Shown here: positions 1 to 9,726 of the stretch, in pieces
How positions within the stretch are numbered: position 1 is the stretch's first letter
Layout: each line of letters opens with the position of its first letter
Origin: Flavobacteriaceae bacterium PS02337
GTDB taxonomy: Bacteria; Bacteroidota; Bacteroidia; Flavobacteriales; Flavobacteriaceae
NCBI GenBank assembly: GCA_029959285.1
Contig: JASCOE010000005.1
Coordinates: 248,001-312,000 of the forward strand
Direction of reading: 5' to 3'
DNA length: 64,000 nt
Program-made: the position numbers and the translations under genes
Notes under the pieces: generated by a model
The model's input: only the letters and a program-made list of their open reading frames with translations
What the model was told of the DNA's origin: nothing
Database searches by the model: none

Positions 1-2479
1 AATTGTTTACTAGTTCCTTGTCTTTTGCTAAGATTTTGATCTGAAGCTTGTCATTTTTTAGTTTTTCAATTTCTTTCTCCAAATCATGTTGTTCATGTCT
101 GATTTTAGATTCTCTTTCTAGATACAATCTGCGCTGTTCAATTGTTTCGTAATACCTGTTTTTTCTAATTTTCAGCTTAATTCTAATAGAAATTAAATAC
201 GCGCCTAACAAGACAAGAATTAGATAAAATAGATAAGCTAGAAAATGTCTGTACCAAGGCGGAGAGACAGTAAATTCAACTTCTGTAATATTAGATTCTA
301 TGCCATAACTATTTCTGGCTTTTAATTTCATTACATAATTACCTTCTCTCAAATTGGTGTATTCCTTAATAGCTGTTTGAGACCAACCGCGCCAGTTTTC
401 TTCAAATGGTTCAAGTTTATAAGAATACATTACGTTTTCTTGATTTTCATAAGTTGGAGAAGCAAAGGTAAATTTTACTCGATTGTACTTATAAGGAATA
501 GAATACGATTCTTCTTTATTGTTTAAATTCCCCGTCAAAATAGTGTCTCCAGGAAACGTAAAGCTTTCAATAAAAGCCCTTGGTTTTGTCATGAATGTAT
601 TTGGAACGGTTGAATTGTAATGCGTTAAACGATCTGTTAATCCGATGAAAATGTTTTGAGGATCAATTGCATTTACAGATATATAATTGTTTACAAGATT
701 TCCAGATAAGTTCGAGAAAATGGCTTGTTTTTTTGTGTACGTTCCGTTTTTGTTTTTTGCTAAAACACCTAGAGATTCATTAAATGCGTACCATAAACTT
801 CCAGATGGATCTTCGATTAAGGTATTGATAGTCGGAATGCCTTCAAATAGCTTTGTAATCTTTTTATCTTCAAAAAATGTTTCTTGTTCAACAGAATATC
901 TGAAAAAGTGATTTTTTACTTGAATATATACTTTATTATTAATGGTTTGTAAGCTATTAATTCCTTTGTATTTATCAGATATATTGACGTGTTTTTTTAT
1001 AAAATCAAATCTCAATAAATCTTCTGATAACTTTACTTGATATAAAAACGGATTTTTCTTTAGCCATAAATAATTTTCGTCTATTTCGACAGAGAAATTA
1101 TTGGTTGTTTCGTCAAAACCTTTTACTTGATGAAGGTAATCGTATCCTGATGCAGATTTCTTAAAAACAGAAAATCCATTATAACTTTCACCTATAATAT
1201 AGTTTTCATGATCGGGAATTTTTTTGAAACCAAAATATCCTTTTGTGTCTAATATTTTGGAAACTCTATTGTTTTCGATCACTAATGCACCGCTGTTACT
1301 AGCACAAATTAAAACATTGTTTAAAACCTGAATGTTCCAAACCTGAGAAATTGTTCCTTCAACTCTTGTAAAAGGGCTGTCTTTGAAAGATTCTCCCCAT
1401 GCATGATAAAATAAACCTTGGTTGGTTGCTACATATAAATTACCATTGTGAGTTATTGAGGCATAAACAGTTCCAATGTTATAGCTGTAATCAAAATAAG
1501 AAAAAGGAGAATTTTCGTTTATAAAAGCAATTCCGTTGTCAAGTCCAAGCCAAATATTGCTTTTATTGTCAACAAACGATGCTAGAATAGTATTGTTTTG
1601 AATGCCTTTTTGTCTGTTTAAATGTTGAATTATTTTTCCGTTTAGATCACAAATAATAGCGCCATCTAATACTGAATTTAGTAATATGAATTTGTTTTTA
1701 ATGATTGAACCGCCAAGCGAAGTGTTTTTCTTGATAAAATCATTTGCTTCTGTTGCCCAAGGTTTAATAACGCCATTTTCTGAAACAAAAAGCCCTTTCT
1801 CCAGAGTGGCGTATAATAACCTGTTTTTTGACAAAGGAAAAAGAGACCAAATTTCTTTGTCATTAAAAATCGTAGTTCCTTTTATTGCAGTTAGTCTTCG
1901 ATTTTTGTATTCAAGAACACCTAAAATTTTGTCTTGAAAATAAAGTCGATTATTTACTAAAAAAGAGAATTGAAACTTATGAGGAGCAGTTAATGTAGTA
2001 ACTTTTTGATTTTTAAGAAAAAATACCTTGCTGAATGATTGAAATATTATTTCACCATTAAAAATATGTATTCTCCAGATAAGGTTAATGTTTTCTTTAT
2101 CAATTGGACTTAATAGATTGTAAAGAGAATGATATTTTAAAATTCCCTTTTCATCTGTTTTAAAATAACCAAATTCGTTATTTCCGCCTACAAATATTCT
2201 TCCTAGGCGATCAATTTTTAAACTTCTTATTTCAGATTTATTTGGTAATGAATATTTGTGCCAATTTGAACCGTCAAATTGTATTAGACCGCTATTGTTT
2301 GCAAAATAAATATTGCCATTTTTATCCTGATCTATGCTCCAGTTTTGGGTTCCTCCTTTGTATTCTGATCTTTTATAATTTTTTATATCTGGAATTCCAA
2401 TGTTCTTTACTTGACCATATCCTCTATTTTGTGCGAAAAATAAGAATACTAATGAAAAAGTTGTAACTATGAATTTCAT
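1..2479 (-). CDS. Membrane sensor-regulator with beta-propeller and Y_Y_Y domain (3' end outside window)
   Basis: About 826 codons are visible, reading out of the window at base 1, so the C-terminus is missing. I translated it by hand and it is open throughout. The ATG is at 2479 and an N-terminal signal peptide ends near residue 23. A long region (about 25-640) has repeated WSIDQDKNGNIYFANNSG-like blades typical of two-component regulator propellers, followed by a Y_Y_Y-type Ig domain (about 660-735), one membrane segment (about 743-763) and a charged coiled coil. Proteins of this layout normally end in a cytoplasmic LuxR-type helix-turn-helix or a kinase core; which one applies cannot be seen here. 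It is divergent from the first susC, so it is the likely glycan sensor and activator of the locus (inference). Confidence 0.85.
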   Translation of the reverse strand, partial: MKFIVTTFSLVFLFFAQNRGYGQVKNIGIPDIKNYKRSEYKGGTQNWSIDQDKNGNIYFANNSGLIQFDGSNWHKYSLPNKSEIRSLKIDRLGRIFVGGNNEFGYFKTDEKGILKYHSLYNLLSPIDKENINLIWRIHIFNGEIIFQSFSKVFFLKNQKVTTLTAPHKFQFSFLVNNRLYFQDKILGVLEYKNRRLTAIKGTTIFNDKEIWSLFPLSKNRLLYATLEKGLFVSENGVIKPWATEANDFIKKNTSLGGSIIKNKFILLNSVLDGAIICDLNGKIIQHLNRQKGIQNNTILASFVDNKSNIWLGLDNGIAFINENSPFSYFDYSYNIGTVYASITHNGNLYVATNQGLFYHAWGESFKDSPFTRVEGTISQVWNIQVLNNVLICASNSGALVIENNRVSKILDTKGYFGFKKIPDHENYIIGESYNGFSVFKKSASGYDYLHQVKGFDETTNNFSVEIDENYLWLKKNPFLYQVKLSEDLLRFDFIKKHVNISDKYKGINSLQTINNKVYIQVKNHFFRYSVEQETFFEDKKITKLFEGIPTINTLIEDPSGSLWYAFNESLGVLAKNKNGTYTKKQAIFSNLSGNLVNNYISVNAIDPQNIFIGLTDRLTHYNSTVPNTFMTKPRAFIESFTFPGDTILTGNLNNKEESYSIPYKYNRVKFTFASPTYENQENVMYSYKLEPFEENWRGWSQTAIKEYTNLREGNYVMKLKARNSYGIESNITEVEFTVSPPWYRHFLAYLFYLILVLLGAYLISIRIKLKIRKNRYYETIEQRRLYLERESKIRHEQHDLEKEIEKLKNDKLQIKILAKDKELVNN

Positions 2480-2823
2480 AAAATTTTAAATATATTTTTA
2501 GTAAAAATGCTTAATTATAGGTTTAAAATGTTGATTTTTCAATCGGAATAAATCTCTTTCTTTAAATTATTTTTAATTTACAACGATTTAGTTGATGTTA
2601 ATCTTATGTAATATACGTTTTTTTTAATTAACATTTTTATAACAAAATTTTCTTAAATCTAAAGTACAGTAAATTAATGAATTAAAAAAAAAATGTTGTG
2701 TTTTTGTAGGGTTGTAAAATTTAACTTGAAGTGTTTTTGTAAAGAATTTTAATTCTTGATAGTTAAAATTTAACATTATAATTGCATTAAATTACTAATT
2801 AATTAACCAAAATTTTTAGAAAA
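2480..2823. promoter_or_regulatory. Divergent intergenic region between sensor gene and first susC
   Basis: This 344-base gap has no gene. It is extremely AT-rich. The half nearest susC holds two direct GTGTTTTTGTA boxes, a -7-like element and the AT-rich susC leader. I see no clear -7 element for the sensor gene on the other strand and no gene in the rest. Confidence 0.6.
2698..2784 (+). promoter_or_regulatory. Promoter/operator of first susC: two GTGTTTTTGTA boxes and -7-like element
   Basis: GTGTTTTTGTA boxes begin at 2698 and 2731, exactly 33 bp apart and in the same orientation. A -7-like element TATAATTG lies at 2777-2784; the Bacteroidota consensus is TAnnTTTG. No TTTG is seen at the usual -33 distance, which suggests an activator-dependent promoter. 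The boxes would sit about 50 and 80 bp upstream of transcription start. The same arrangement recurs before the second susC at 9601-9687. Confidence 0.6.
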
Positions 2824-5800
2824 ATGAAATTGACAAAATTACTTATTTTTTGTGTTTCGTCTTTACTGTTTTCAGTTATCGCATTTGCTCAGGATGTGAC
2901 GGTAAGTGGAACCATTAGTGACGAAAGTGGGTTACCCGTCCCAGGGGCAACAATTTTAGTTAAAGGAACCAATAAAGCCACTGCTTCTGATTTTGATGGG
3001 AAATTTCAGATCAGTGTTCCTTCCAATGGCGCTTTAACAATTAGTTTCGTAGGTTTTTACACTGCTACAGAAGCTGTAAATGGTAGGACAAAATTAAATG
3101 TTGTACTGAGAGCAGAATCTCAAAACTTAAATGAAGTAGTGGTTGTAGGGTATGGTACGCAAAAGAAAGGTTTGATTACTGGAGCTGCTACAAACTTAAA
3201 AGGAGAAACTTTGCAAGAATTGAATACAGGTTCTGCAATGGAAGCTCTTCAAGGTATTGCGCCAGGTATCAGTATTACAAGAAATAGTGGAGCTCCTGGA
3301 GCTGGTACTAGAGTTACAATTCGTGGACTTGGTACTATTGGTAACTCAAATCCTCTATACATTGTAGATGGTATTTCTGTAGGTAATATAGATTATTTGA
3401 GTCCATCAGACATTGAGTCTATTGACGTATTGAAAGATGCTGCATCTGCAGCAATTTACGGTTCTAGAGCAGCAAATGGAGTTGTTTTGGTAACTACTGT
3501 AAAAGGTAAAAAAGGAAGACCTGCAAGAATTAGTTATGATTCTTACTTCGGTATTCAAAATATCTACAAAAACTTAGATCCTTTAAATGCTCAAGAGTAC
3601 ATGTATATCATGGATGAAGGTCAATTAAATGATGGTCTTGCTCCAATCGACTGGAAAGCTGTACTTACAAACAATAGCTGGCTTGACGGAAAATCACCTG
3701 GATTAGGAACTCAATTGGGTAATGAAATCTGGGATAAACTTCAAAATGGATGGACTGGTACAAACTGGATTAATGAAATGACCAAAAAAGATGCGCCAGT
3801 AGTTAATCATTCATTAAATATTACTGGTGGAAGTGAAGATATTACTTATTCATTAGGGGTGTCTTATTTTGATCAAGATGGTATTATCGGAGGAAATATT
3901 GTAGACGCTGGATTCAAAAGGTTAACTACAAGAATTAATACTCAAATGGTAATCAAAAAGAATGAAAGCCATAGCATAATTACAGTTGGTGAAAATATCA
4001 CTTACACAAATTCTCAAAATAGAGGAGTTTCTACAGGAAATATCTACGGAAATGATTTGCATAATGCGCTTGTGCAAAATCCGTTGCAACCTGCTTACTG
4101 GCAGACTGCTATCGATAAAAACATCAATGAATTTGGATTTACGCCAACTTTAGATGGTTTAGCGACTGGTCAGACAAATCCTTTAGCGGTAATGTTTTAC
4201 AGAAGTAATTATAACTATCCAAAAGACAGTAAAATTATCGGAAATGCTTATGTTGAAATCGAGCCGATTAAAGATTTGAAGTTTAGATCTACTTACGGAA
4301 TCGACTCATGGTTTGGGTATAGCAGATCAATGAATCCAAAGTATGGTTTAGGAAGACTTTATGATGACAATGTTGAAGGAGCTTCTCAAAGCCAATATAT
4401 TGGTGCAAATTCAACTTGGACTAATACACTTTCTTATTCTAAACAAATTGGAAATCATAACTTTAATGTTTTAGCAGGTACAGAATTAATTAAGAATATT
4501 GTTAATAATAACGTTGCAGCATCTCGTAATGGCTTGAAATTTCCAGGAGATCCTAAATATGCTTATTTAGATAATACACTTCCTGTAACCTCTATTAATG
4601 ATATTAATGCTAGTGGTTTTGATTGGGCTGCTGGTGGTGGTGCTATTATGTCTTATATTGCTAGAGGTCAGTATGATTATAAAGAAAAATACTTATTGTC
4701 TGCTACAATGCGTGCGGATGGATCTTCAAACTTTGCAAAAGATAACAGATGGGGTTATTTTCCTTCAGTATCTGCAGGTTGGGTAATTACAAAAGAAGAT
4801 TTTATGGCTGGTACTTCTAAAGTGCTTAATTCATTAAAAATTAGAGGTAGCTGGGGACAAAACGGTAATCAAGCAGTAGATAACTTCCAATATTCTGCTA
4901 CTATTTCTAACGTATTTCCTGGATATTTCTTTGGTGACACTAAACCAGTTTCTGGTTCAACAGCTTATCCATCGAGAGTTACAAACCCTGACATTTCTTG
5001 GGAAACATCAGAACAGTTAGATTTTGGATTGGATGCAACTTTAATTGATTCAAAATTAGGAGTAACTTTTGACTGGTACAAAAAAACAACAAAAGACTGG
5101 TTGGTATTGGCTTCTATCGGACAAGCAGCTGGAGCTCCGCCACCTTACATAAATGGAGGAGATATTGAAAATAGTGGTATTGAATTCTCTGTAAACTGGA
5201 AAGATAAAATTGGAGATTTTAAATACGGTGTAACTGTAAGTGGATCTGCAAACAAAAATAAAGTTACAAAAGTAGATAACGCTGACGGAATCATTCACGG
5301 ACCTAGCCATGTTTTATCTCAAGGAACTTCTGAAATTTCTAGAGCGCAAGTTGGATATCCAATCGGTTATTTCTACGGATTTAAAGCAAACGGAATTTTA
5401 CAAAATCAACAAGAAGTAAATGAGTATGTTGGTCCTTCTGGACAACCTTATTTTAAAGATCAACGTCCTGGTGATGTTCGTTTTGTCGATCAAAACAATG
5501 ATGGAGTGATTGATGATAAAGATAAAGTATACTTAGGAAATCCAAATCCAGATTTTGAACTAGGTATTCAATTGAATTTTGAATACAAAAATGTTTATTT
5601 GAACACTACAATGGCTGGTAAATTTGGTATGCAGGTTATGCAATCTTACAGATCTTTTGCTGATAACCCTAAACAAAACTATACAAGTGATGTTTTTGAT
5701 CGTTGGCATGGTGAAGGTACTTCAAATAAAATGCCTAGATTAGGTTCAGTATCAAACAGAAATACGCAATTTATATCAGATGTTTTCATGCAAAATGCTG

Positions 5801-6042
5801 ATTATTTGAGAATAAATAACTTAACGTTAGGATACAATTTTAATGAAGTTTTAAAAGATTTTAAATTTATTTCTAATCTGAAATTTTATGTAGCAGTAAA
5901 TAATTTATACACATTTACGAAATATGATGGTATGGACCCAGAAGTTCGTTTTGGGCATGATGCAGGTTGGGCTTCTGGTATAGATTTAGGTTTGTACCCT
6001 CAAGCAAGAACAGTAATGTTTGGATTAAGTGCTGATTTTTAA
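2824..6042 (+). CDS. SusC/RagA-family TonB-dependent glycan transporter (module 1)
   Basis: The 1072-residue outer-membrane transporter has a signal peptide at residues 1-23 (ending FAQ), a CarboxypepD_reg-like domain at about 24-105 (VSGTISDESGLPVPGATI), the NEVVVVGYGTQKKG stretch that opens the SusC plug, a plug to about 225, and a C-terminal beta-barrel ending in LSADF with a terminal aromatic residue. It lacks an STN domain, so ECF-sigma/anti-sigma signalling is unlikely. It imports oligosaccharides with the SusD protein encoded 16 bp downstream. The substrate is inferred from the GH16/GH30/GH3 neighbours to be a beta-glucan. It is clearly paralogous to the transporter at 9727. Confidence 0.95.
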   Translation: MKLTKLLIFCVSSLLFSVIAFAQDVTVSGTISDESGLPVPGATILVKGTNKATASDFDGKFQISVPSNGALTISFVGFYTATEAVNGRTKLNVVLRAESQNLNEVVVVGYGTQKKGLITGAATNLKGETLQELNTGSAMEALQGIAPGISITRNSGAPGAGTRVTIRGLGTIGNSNPLYIVDGISVGNIDYLSPSDIESIDVLKDAASAAIYGSRAANGVVLVTTVKGKKGRPARISYDSYFGIQNIYKNLDPLNAQEYMYIMDEGQLNDGLAPIDWKAVLTNNSWLDGKSPGLGTQLGNEIWDKLQNGWTGTNWINEMTKKDAPVVNHSLNITGGSEDITYSLGVSYFDQDGIIGGNIVDAGFKRLTTRINTQMVIKKNESHSIITVGENITYTNSQNRGVSTGNIYGNDLHNALVQNPLQPAYWQTAIDKNINEFGFTPTLDGLATGQTNPLAVMFYRSNYNYPKDSKIIGNAYVEIEPIKDLKFRSTYGIDSWFGYSRSMNPKYGLGRLYDDNVEGASQSQYIGANSTWTNTLSYSKQIGNHNFNVLAGTELIKNIVNNNVAASRNGLKFPGDPKYAYLDNTLPVTSINDINASGFDWAAGGGAIMSYIARGQYDYKEKYLLSATMRADGSSNFAKDNRWGYFPSVSAGWVITKEDFMAGTSKVLNSLKIRGSWGQNGNQAVDNFQYSATISNVFPGYFFGDTKPVSGSTAYPSRVTNPDISWETSEQLDFGLDATLIDSKLGVTFDWYKKTTKDWLVLASIGQAAGAPPPYINGGDIENSGIEFSVNWKDKIGDFKYGVTVSGSANKNKVTKVDNADGIIHGPSHVLSQGTSEISRAQVGYPIGYFYGFKANGILQNQQEVNEYVGPSGQPYFKDQRPGDVRFVDQNNDGVIDDKDKVYLGNPNPDFELGIQLNFEYKNVYLNTTMAGKFGMQVMQSYRSFADNPKQNYTSDVFDRWHGEGTSNKMPRLGSVSNRNTQFISDVFMQNADYLRINNLTLGYNFNEVLKDFKFISNLKFYVAVNNLYTFTKYDGMDPEVRFGHDAGWASGIDLGLYPQARTVMFGLSADF

Positions 6043-6058
6043 TATAAATACATTCAAA

Positions 6059-7765
6059 ATGAAAAATATAAAATATTTAATAGCAATTTCAGCAATTTTT
6101 ACTGCTACAAGTTGCTCTGATGTTCTAGATACCGAAAACCTAAGGGATAAAAGTTTGGAGACTTTTTATAAATCTCCTACTGATATCGATGAGGCGATTG
6201 CGGGTGTTTATAATGCCATTTACACCGTTAACGTTCATAGCGAAGAACAAATTGCTGCCAACTTAATGGATAATATGATGTTAGGTGGTGGTGGTGCTGA
6301 TGATAAATCGGCTAAATGGGTTGATAATTTTGAGGATCCAGCTGAAGATACATATTACGATCTTTGGGGACAATCTTACAAAGGTATCGCGAGAGCCAAC
6401 GCTATTATCGAAAAAACTGCAGCAGCAGATTTTTCTAAATACTTTAACACGCCTGCTGAAGCACTTGAGTTTAAAAACCAAGCAATTGGAGAGGCATTGT
6501 TTATGAGAGCTTTCTTCTATTTCAGATTGGCTAAATTCTTTGGAGGTGTACCTTTGATTACGACAATTGATGGAGTTAAAAACGGACCTAGAAATACATA
6601 TACGGAAACATTTGCTCAAATTGCTGCCGATTTAAAACTAGCAATTGAAACAATGCCTGCGAAACCATTTCCAAGTATACCAACATCTAGATATGGTCAC
6701 GCTAACAAATGGGTTGCAGAAGCTTACATGGGACGTGTATTCTTGTTTTACACAGGATATATGACAAATATTGAAAAACAAGCAACTACAGATTTACCTG
6801 TTGCTGGTGGTGGTTCTATTAGTGCTACACAAGCTGCACAATATCTAGATGATTGTATTGCAAATAGTGGTCACCAATTAGTGCCTGATTTTAGAAACCT
6901 TTGGCCTTATTCTTATGTAAATAAAGCTTCTGGTAAAAATGTATTGCCTTGGGCAACAACCGAAAATTTATCTTGGGTTGGGCAAGATGGAATTAGTCCA
7001 ACTTTTGGAACAGGAAATTTTGAGACTATGTTTGTTCAAAGATTCTCTTTTGGAGATTGGGGATGGTCAAATGGAAATATCTATACAAACAGACTTTGTT
7101 TATTTAATGCACTTCGTGACAATTCATTAGTTCCATTTGGAGCAGGTTGGGGATGGTGCCCGGTAAACCCTGCAATATTTGGTGGTTGGTCAGATTTAGA
7201 TCCAAGAAAAAGAGGATCTGTACTTGAAGTTGGTAAAGCAGATCAAGGAACAGATGCTTATTCTGGAGACAAAGGTGATCACGAAACTGGATTATTCAAT
7301 AAAAAATATACTTCATTGCAATATCCAAATACTGCTGGAACAACTGTAGGTATGTTTGTGCAATTATATAATTGGGCTAATACAGATATGCAATTAATGC
7401 ACGCACAAGATTTTATCTTCATGCGTTATGCAGATGTATTGTTGATGCATTCTGAAATTACTAAAACTCCTGGAGGTTTAAATGCAGTTAGAAATAGAGC
7501 AAAATTACTGCCAGTAGGTTATTCATTAGAAGCTATTAAAGATGAGCGTTTACATGAATTTGCATTTGAAGGATTGCATTGGTTCGACTTAGTTCGTTGG
7601 GGAGATGTTGATAATGCATACAATGGAACTGTGCCAGTTAGAAATTCTGGTGTACCAGCAAATTACAGTGTAAAATACAGACCGGAAACTAAAGGTTTAG
7701 TTCCAATTCCTGAAACGGAAATGAGATTGTCTAATGGAGTTTATGTACAAAATCCAGGTTGGTAA
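6059..7765 (+). CDS. SusD/RagB-family nutrient-binding lipoprotein (module 1)
   Basis: This 568-residue surface lipoprotein caps the SusC barrel and binds glycan. I chose ATG 6059 over the in-frame ATG at 6029, which overlaps susC, because MKNIKYL begins a lipoprotein signal with the lipobox cysteine at residue 19 (TATSC-S). The N-terminal helices (LETFYKSPTDIDEAIAGVYN) and the C-terminal RNRAKL...DERLHEFAFEGLHWFDLVRWG block are hallmarks of the family. It forms an operon with the SusC upstream and the small lipoprotein downstream (28 bp gap). Confidence 0.94.
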   Translation: MKNIKYLIAISAIFTATSCSDVLDTENLRDKSLETFYKSPTDIDEAIAGVYNAIYTVNVHSEEQIAANLMDNMMLGGGGADDKSAKWVDNFEDPAEDTYYDLWGQSYKGIARANAIIEKTAAADFSKYFNTPAEALEFKNQAIGEALFMRAFFYFRLAKFFGGVPLITTIDGVKNGPRNTYTETFAQIAADLKLAIETMPAKPFPSIPTSRYGHANKWVAEAYMGRVFLFYTGYMTNIEKQATTDLPVAGGGSISATQAAQYLDDCIANSGHQLVPDFRNLWPYSYVNKASGKNVLPWATTENLSWVGQDGISPTFGTGNFETMFVQRFSFGDWGWSNGNIYTNRLCLFNALRDNSLVPFGAGWGWCPVNPAIFGGWSDLDPRKRGSVLEVGKADQGTDAYSGDKGDHETGLFNKKYTSLQYPNTAGTTVGMFVQLYNWANTDMQLMHAQDFIFMRYADVLLMHSEITKTPGGLNAVRNRAKLLPVGYSLEAIKDERLHEFAFEGLHWFDLVRWGDVDNAYNGTVPVRNSGVPANYSVKYRPETKGLVPIPETEMRLSNGVYVQNPGW

Positions 7766-7793
7766 TATTTAATAACTATTAATAATTATAAAG

Positions 7794-8582
7794 ATGAAAA
7801 TTCATAATATAAAATATTTACTAATTGCTGTATTCATGCTTATTTTTTCGGCATGTGATCCAATTGTAGATGAACAGCATTTAAGTAATGCTACCGATGT
7901 TGCAGGAGTACAATTAGTGGCAACACAATCTCCTCCGGGTGGAAATAAAATTACTTTGAAGATGAGTACGCCTGGAATTACAGGATATTGGAATTATAAC
8001 TTAGGAAAAGCCCTAACTGATGAAGTAACTGTTGTTTATCCTATTCCAGGAAAATCTACTTTTACTTATGTAGGTTCTTTAGGGGGCGAGTTTTTTACTA
8101 AAACTATTGATGTTCAAGTTGACAGACTTGATACGCCTTTAGATCAAGATTATTATGATCTAGTTAGTACAAATACAGCGGCAGGTAAAACATGGGTTTT
8201 TGACGGCGCGCAAGGTTCTGGAAGATTTTGGTGGTTTATGTCTCCTGGAGGAAGTCCAGATAGTTATATGACAGCATGGTGGAATGCAGGTGATTGTTGT
8301 GCTCCAAGTGATGCAAGCGGTAAAATGCATTTTGACTTAGATAAAGGTGCAAACTTTAATCATTACGAAACACAGACAGCAACTCCAGAAAAAGGTTCGT
8401 TTGTATTAGATCCTGCTAACAAAACGCTTACAATTGTAGGTTCAAAAATGTTAGGATCTGCTGCAGGTAATAAAGATGGAGTTTATACTATAGTAACGCT
8501 TACACAAGATAAGTTGGTTCTTTATTTAAATAATAGTGAAACATACGGAACAGGTTGGACATTTATTTTCAAACCTCAATAA
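7794..8582 (+). CDS. Trp-rich surface lipoprotein, probable glycan-binding protein (module 1)
   Basis: The 262-residue protein has a lipoprotein signal with cysteine 21 (FSAC). An N-terminal beta-rich part of about 110 residues is followed by a C-terminal part beginning near TWVFDG that carries clustered aromatics (GRFWWFMSPGG, TAWWNAGDCC) and an adjacent CC pair. Position three after susC-susD is where SusE/SGBP-type surface binding proteins are encoded, so a glycan-binding role is inferred. I cannot name a domain family from the sequence alone. The operon ends here in two hairpins. Confidence 0.75.
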   Translation: MKIHNIKYLLIAVFMLIFSACDPIVDEQHLSNATDVAGVQLVATQSPPGGNKITLKMSTPGITGYWNYNLGKALTDEVTVVYPIPGKSTFTYVGSLGGEFFTKTIDVQVDRLDTPLDQDYYDLVSTNTAAGKTWVFDGAQGSGRFWWFMSPGGSPDSYMTAWWNAGDCCAPSDASGKMHFDLDKGANFNHYETQTATPEKGSFVLDPANKTLTIVGSKMLGSAAGNKDGVYTIVTLTQDKLVLYLNNSETYGTGWTFIFKPQ

Positions 8583-8601
8583 TAATTTCATGTTAGTTAT
8601 T

Positions 8602-8641
8602 TTCGAAAAAGGAAGATTAAAACATTCCTTTTTCGAATTTT
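8602..8641 (+). terminator. Intrinsic terminator after module 1
   Basis: A perfect 13-bp inverted repeat (TTCGAAAAAGGAA at 8602-8614, complement at 8625-8637) encloses a 10-base loop and is followed by a short T run. It lies 20 bases after the lipoprotein stop. Confidence 0.8.
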
Positions 8642-8727
8642 CAAACATTTTTTACTTCATTCAAAATGCAGTGAAGTATTAATAAGATTTAAACTATGGT
8701 TAGTTTAAGTTAAGTTTATTGCCTGGG

Positions 8728-8761
8728 TAGCCCATAATTTCGATTATGGGCTATTTTTTTT
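8728..8761 (+). terminator. Second terminator with UUCG tetraloop
   Basis: An 11-bp perfect stem (TAGCCCATAAT at 8728-8738 and ATTATGGGCTA at 8743-8753) is closed by a TTCG tetraloop and followed by eight T. The same TAGCCCATA stem, preceded by the same GTTTAAGT-type repeats, ends the second susCD module at 15313. Confidence 0.88.
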
Positions 8762-9600
8762 ATAATTATTACTACCAAATACTGCTTTGAGTTTATTGTA
8801 AAATTTTACTTCCAATTATAATCTTATAATTGAGCTTCTGTTTTAGTCTTCAAAGCTCCATTTTACAAGAATTTTAAGCGATTAAAATCGTTTTCCTTTG
8901 AATATATCTCAATTACTACACTTTTTCGTCATATAATGCATTCTCATGTGGCTGTATATCCGCATGAATCCTTTTTTAAAGCTATTTAAGCGCTCTTTAC
9001 GTTTAAATATGCAGTGATCTTATTAGTTTTCTTGCTTGTTATGAACTAAATCGATTAAAGCAATTTAAATACTGAATTTCTAAACGAATATTACTTCAAC
9101 TTCTTCAAGTTTAATTCAACTTAAACGGGCAGTCGAAATCCAATTGTTCCAAAACAATTGCGAAGCTCAACTCTAAATCCAGTCATTGTTAAGGAAATTT
9201 TATAAAAATGTAAAGTTTTGCCTTTTCTCAACGTTATAAAAGCTCAGTTTTTTAGTATCTCCGAACCTTAATTGTAGGTTATTTCTTTTGAAATTTAACA
9301 AAGTAAGTATTTTCTTCTAATAAATTATTTTATCAATAATGTAAAAAAAATAGGGTAAAAATATCATATTCATTGTTTTTGTTATTTTATGAAATTTAGA
9401 CCTTAAATAGCTGTAAATATTTATATAATAAGGGTTTATGAATGACTTACATCTACTATCACGTTGTAGTTTTATCAGTTTTTAATAAATTACAATAGTA
9501 AATATTTAGTGTAGTGTTTATTTTTAAAATTAACTTTTCTTTAGTACTATTATTTATTTATTTAAATATTTTAAAATCAATTATTTATGTAAATTTTGAT
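8762..9600. other. Long non-coding gap between the two susCD modules
   Basis: No open frame above 60 codons and no recognisable RNA gene is present. A small perfect hairpin (CAATTGTT, loop CCAA, AACAATTG) lies at 9141-9160. The stretch 8780-9300 is visibly less A+T-rich than the promoter zones around it, so it could be a decayed gene or hold a small RNA, but nothing supports a specific call. Confidence 0.5.
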
Positions 9601-9687
9601 GTGTTTTTATAATATAAAAAATTTTATTTTGATGTGTTTTTGTAATGATTTTTAAATGCGAAAAGTAAAAATTTAGTTTTAGTATTG
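9601..9687 (+). promoter_or_regulatory. Promoter/operator of second susC, copy of the first
   Basis: GTGTTTTTATA at 9601 and GTGTTTTTGTA at 9634 are 33 bp apart. TAGTATTG at 9680-9687 is the -7-like element. The distance from the second box to the ATG is 93 bp, exactly as before the first susC. The following leader, from TTGCAT to the ATG, is almost identical between the two genes. Confidence 0.6.
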
Positions 9688-9726
9688 CATCAAATTACTA
9701 ATTAATTAACCAAAATTTTTAGAAAA

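Noticed and set aside
687-911. Plus-strand open frame over the sensor gene
   Set aside because: The minus-strand frame is open for more than 800 codons with propeller and Y_Y_Y features, so this is a shadow.
6281-6619. Antisense open frame of 112 codons inside susD
   Set aside because: It lies wholly within a well-supported gene and its translation is Cys/Ser/Lys-rich without family motifs, as expected for a shadow frame.
8583-9726. tRNA or rRNA gene in the long non-coding gap
   Set aside because: No TpsiC-arm GGTTCGA-like block or cloverleaf-compatible stems were found on either strand.
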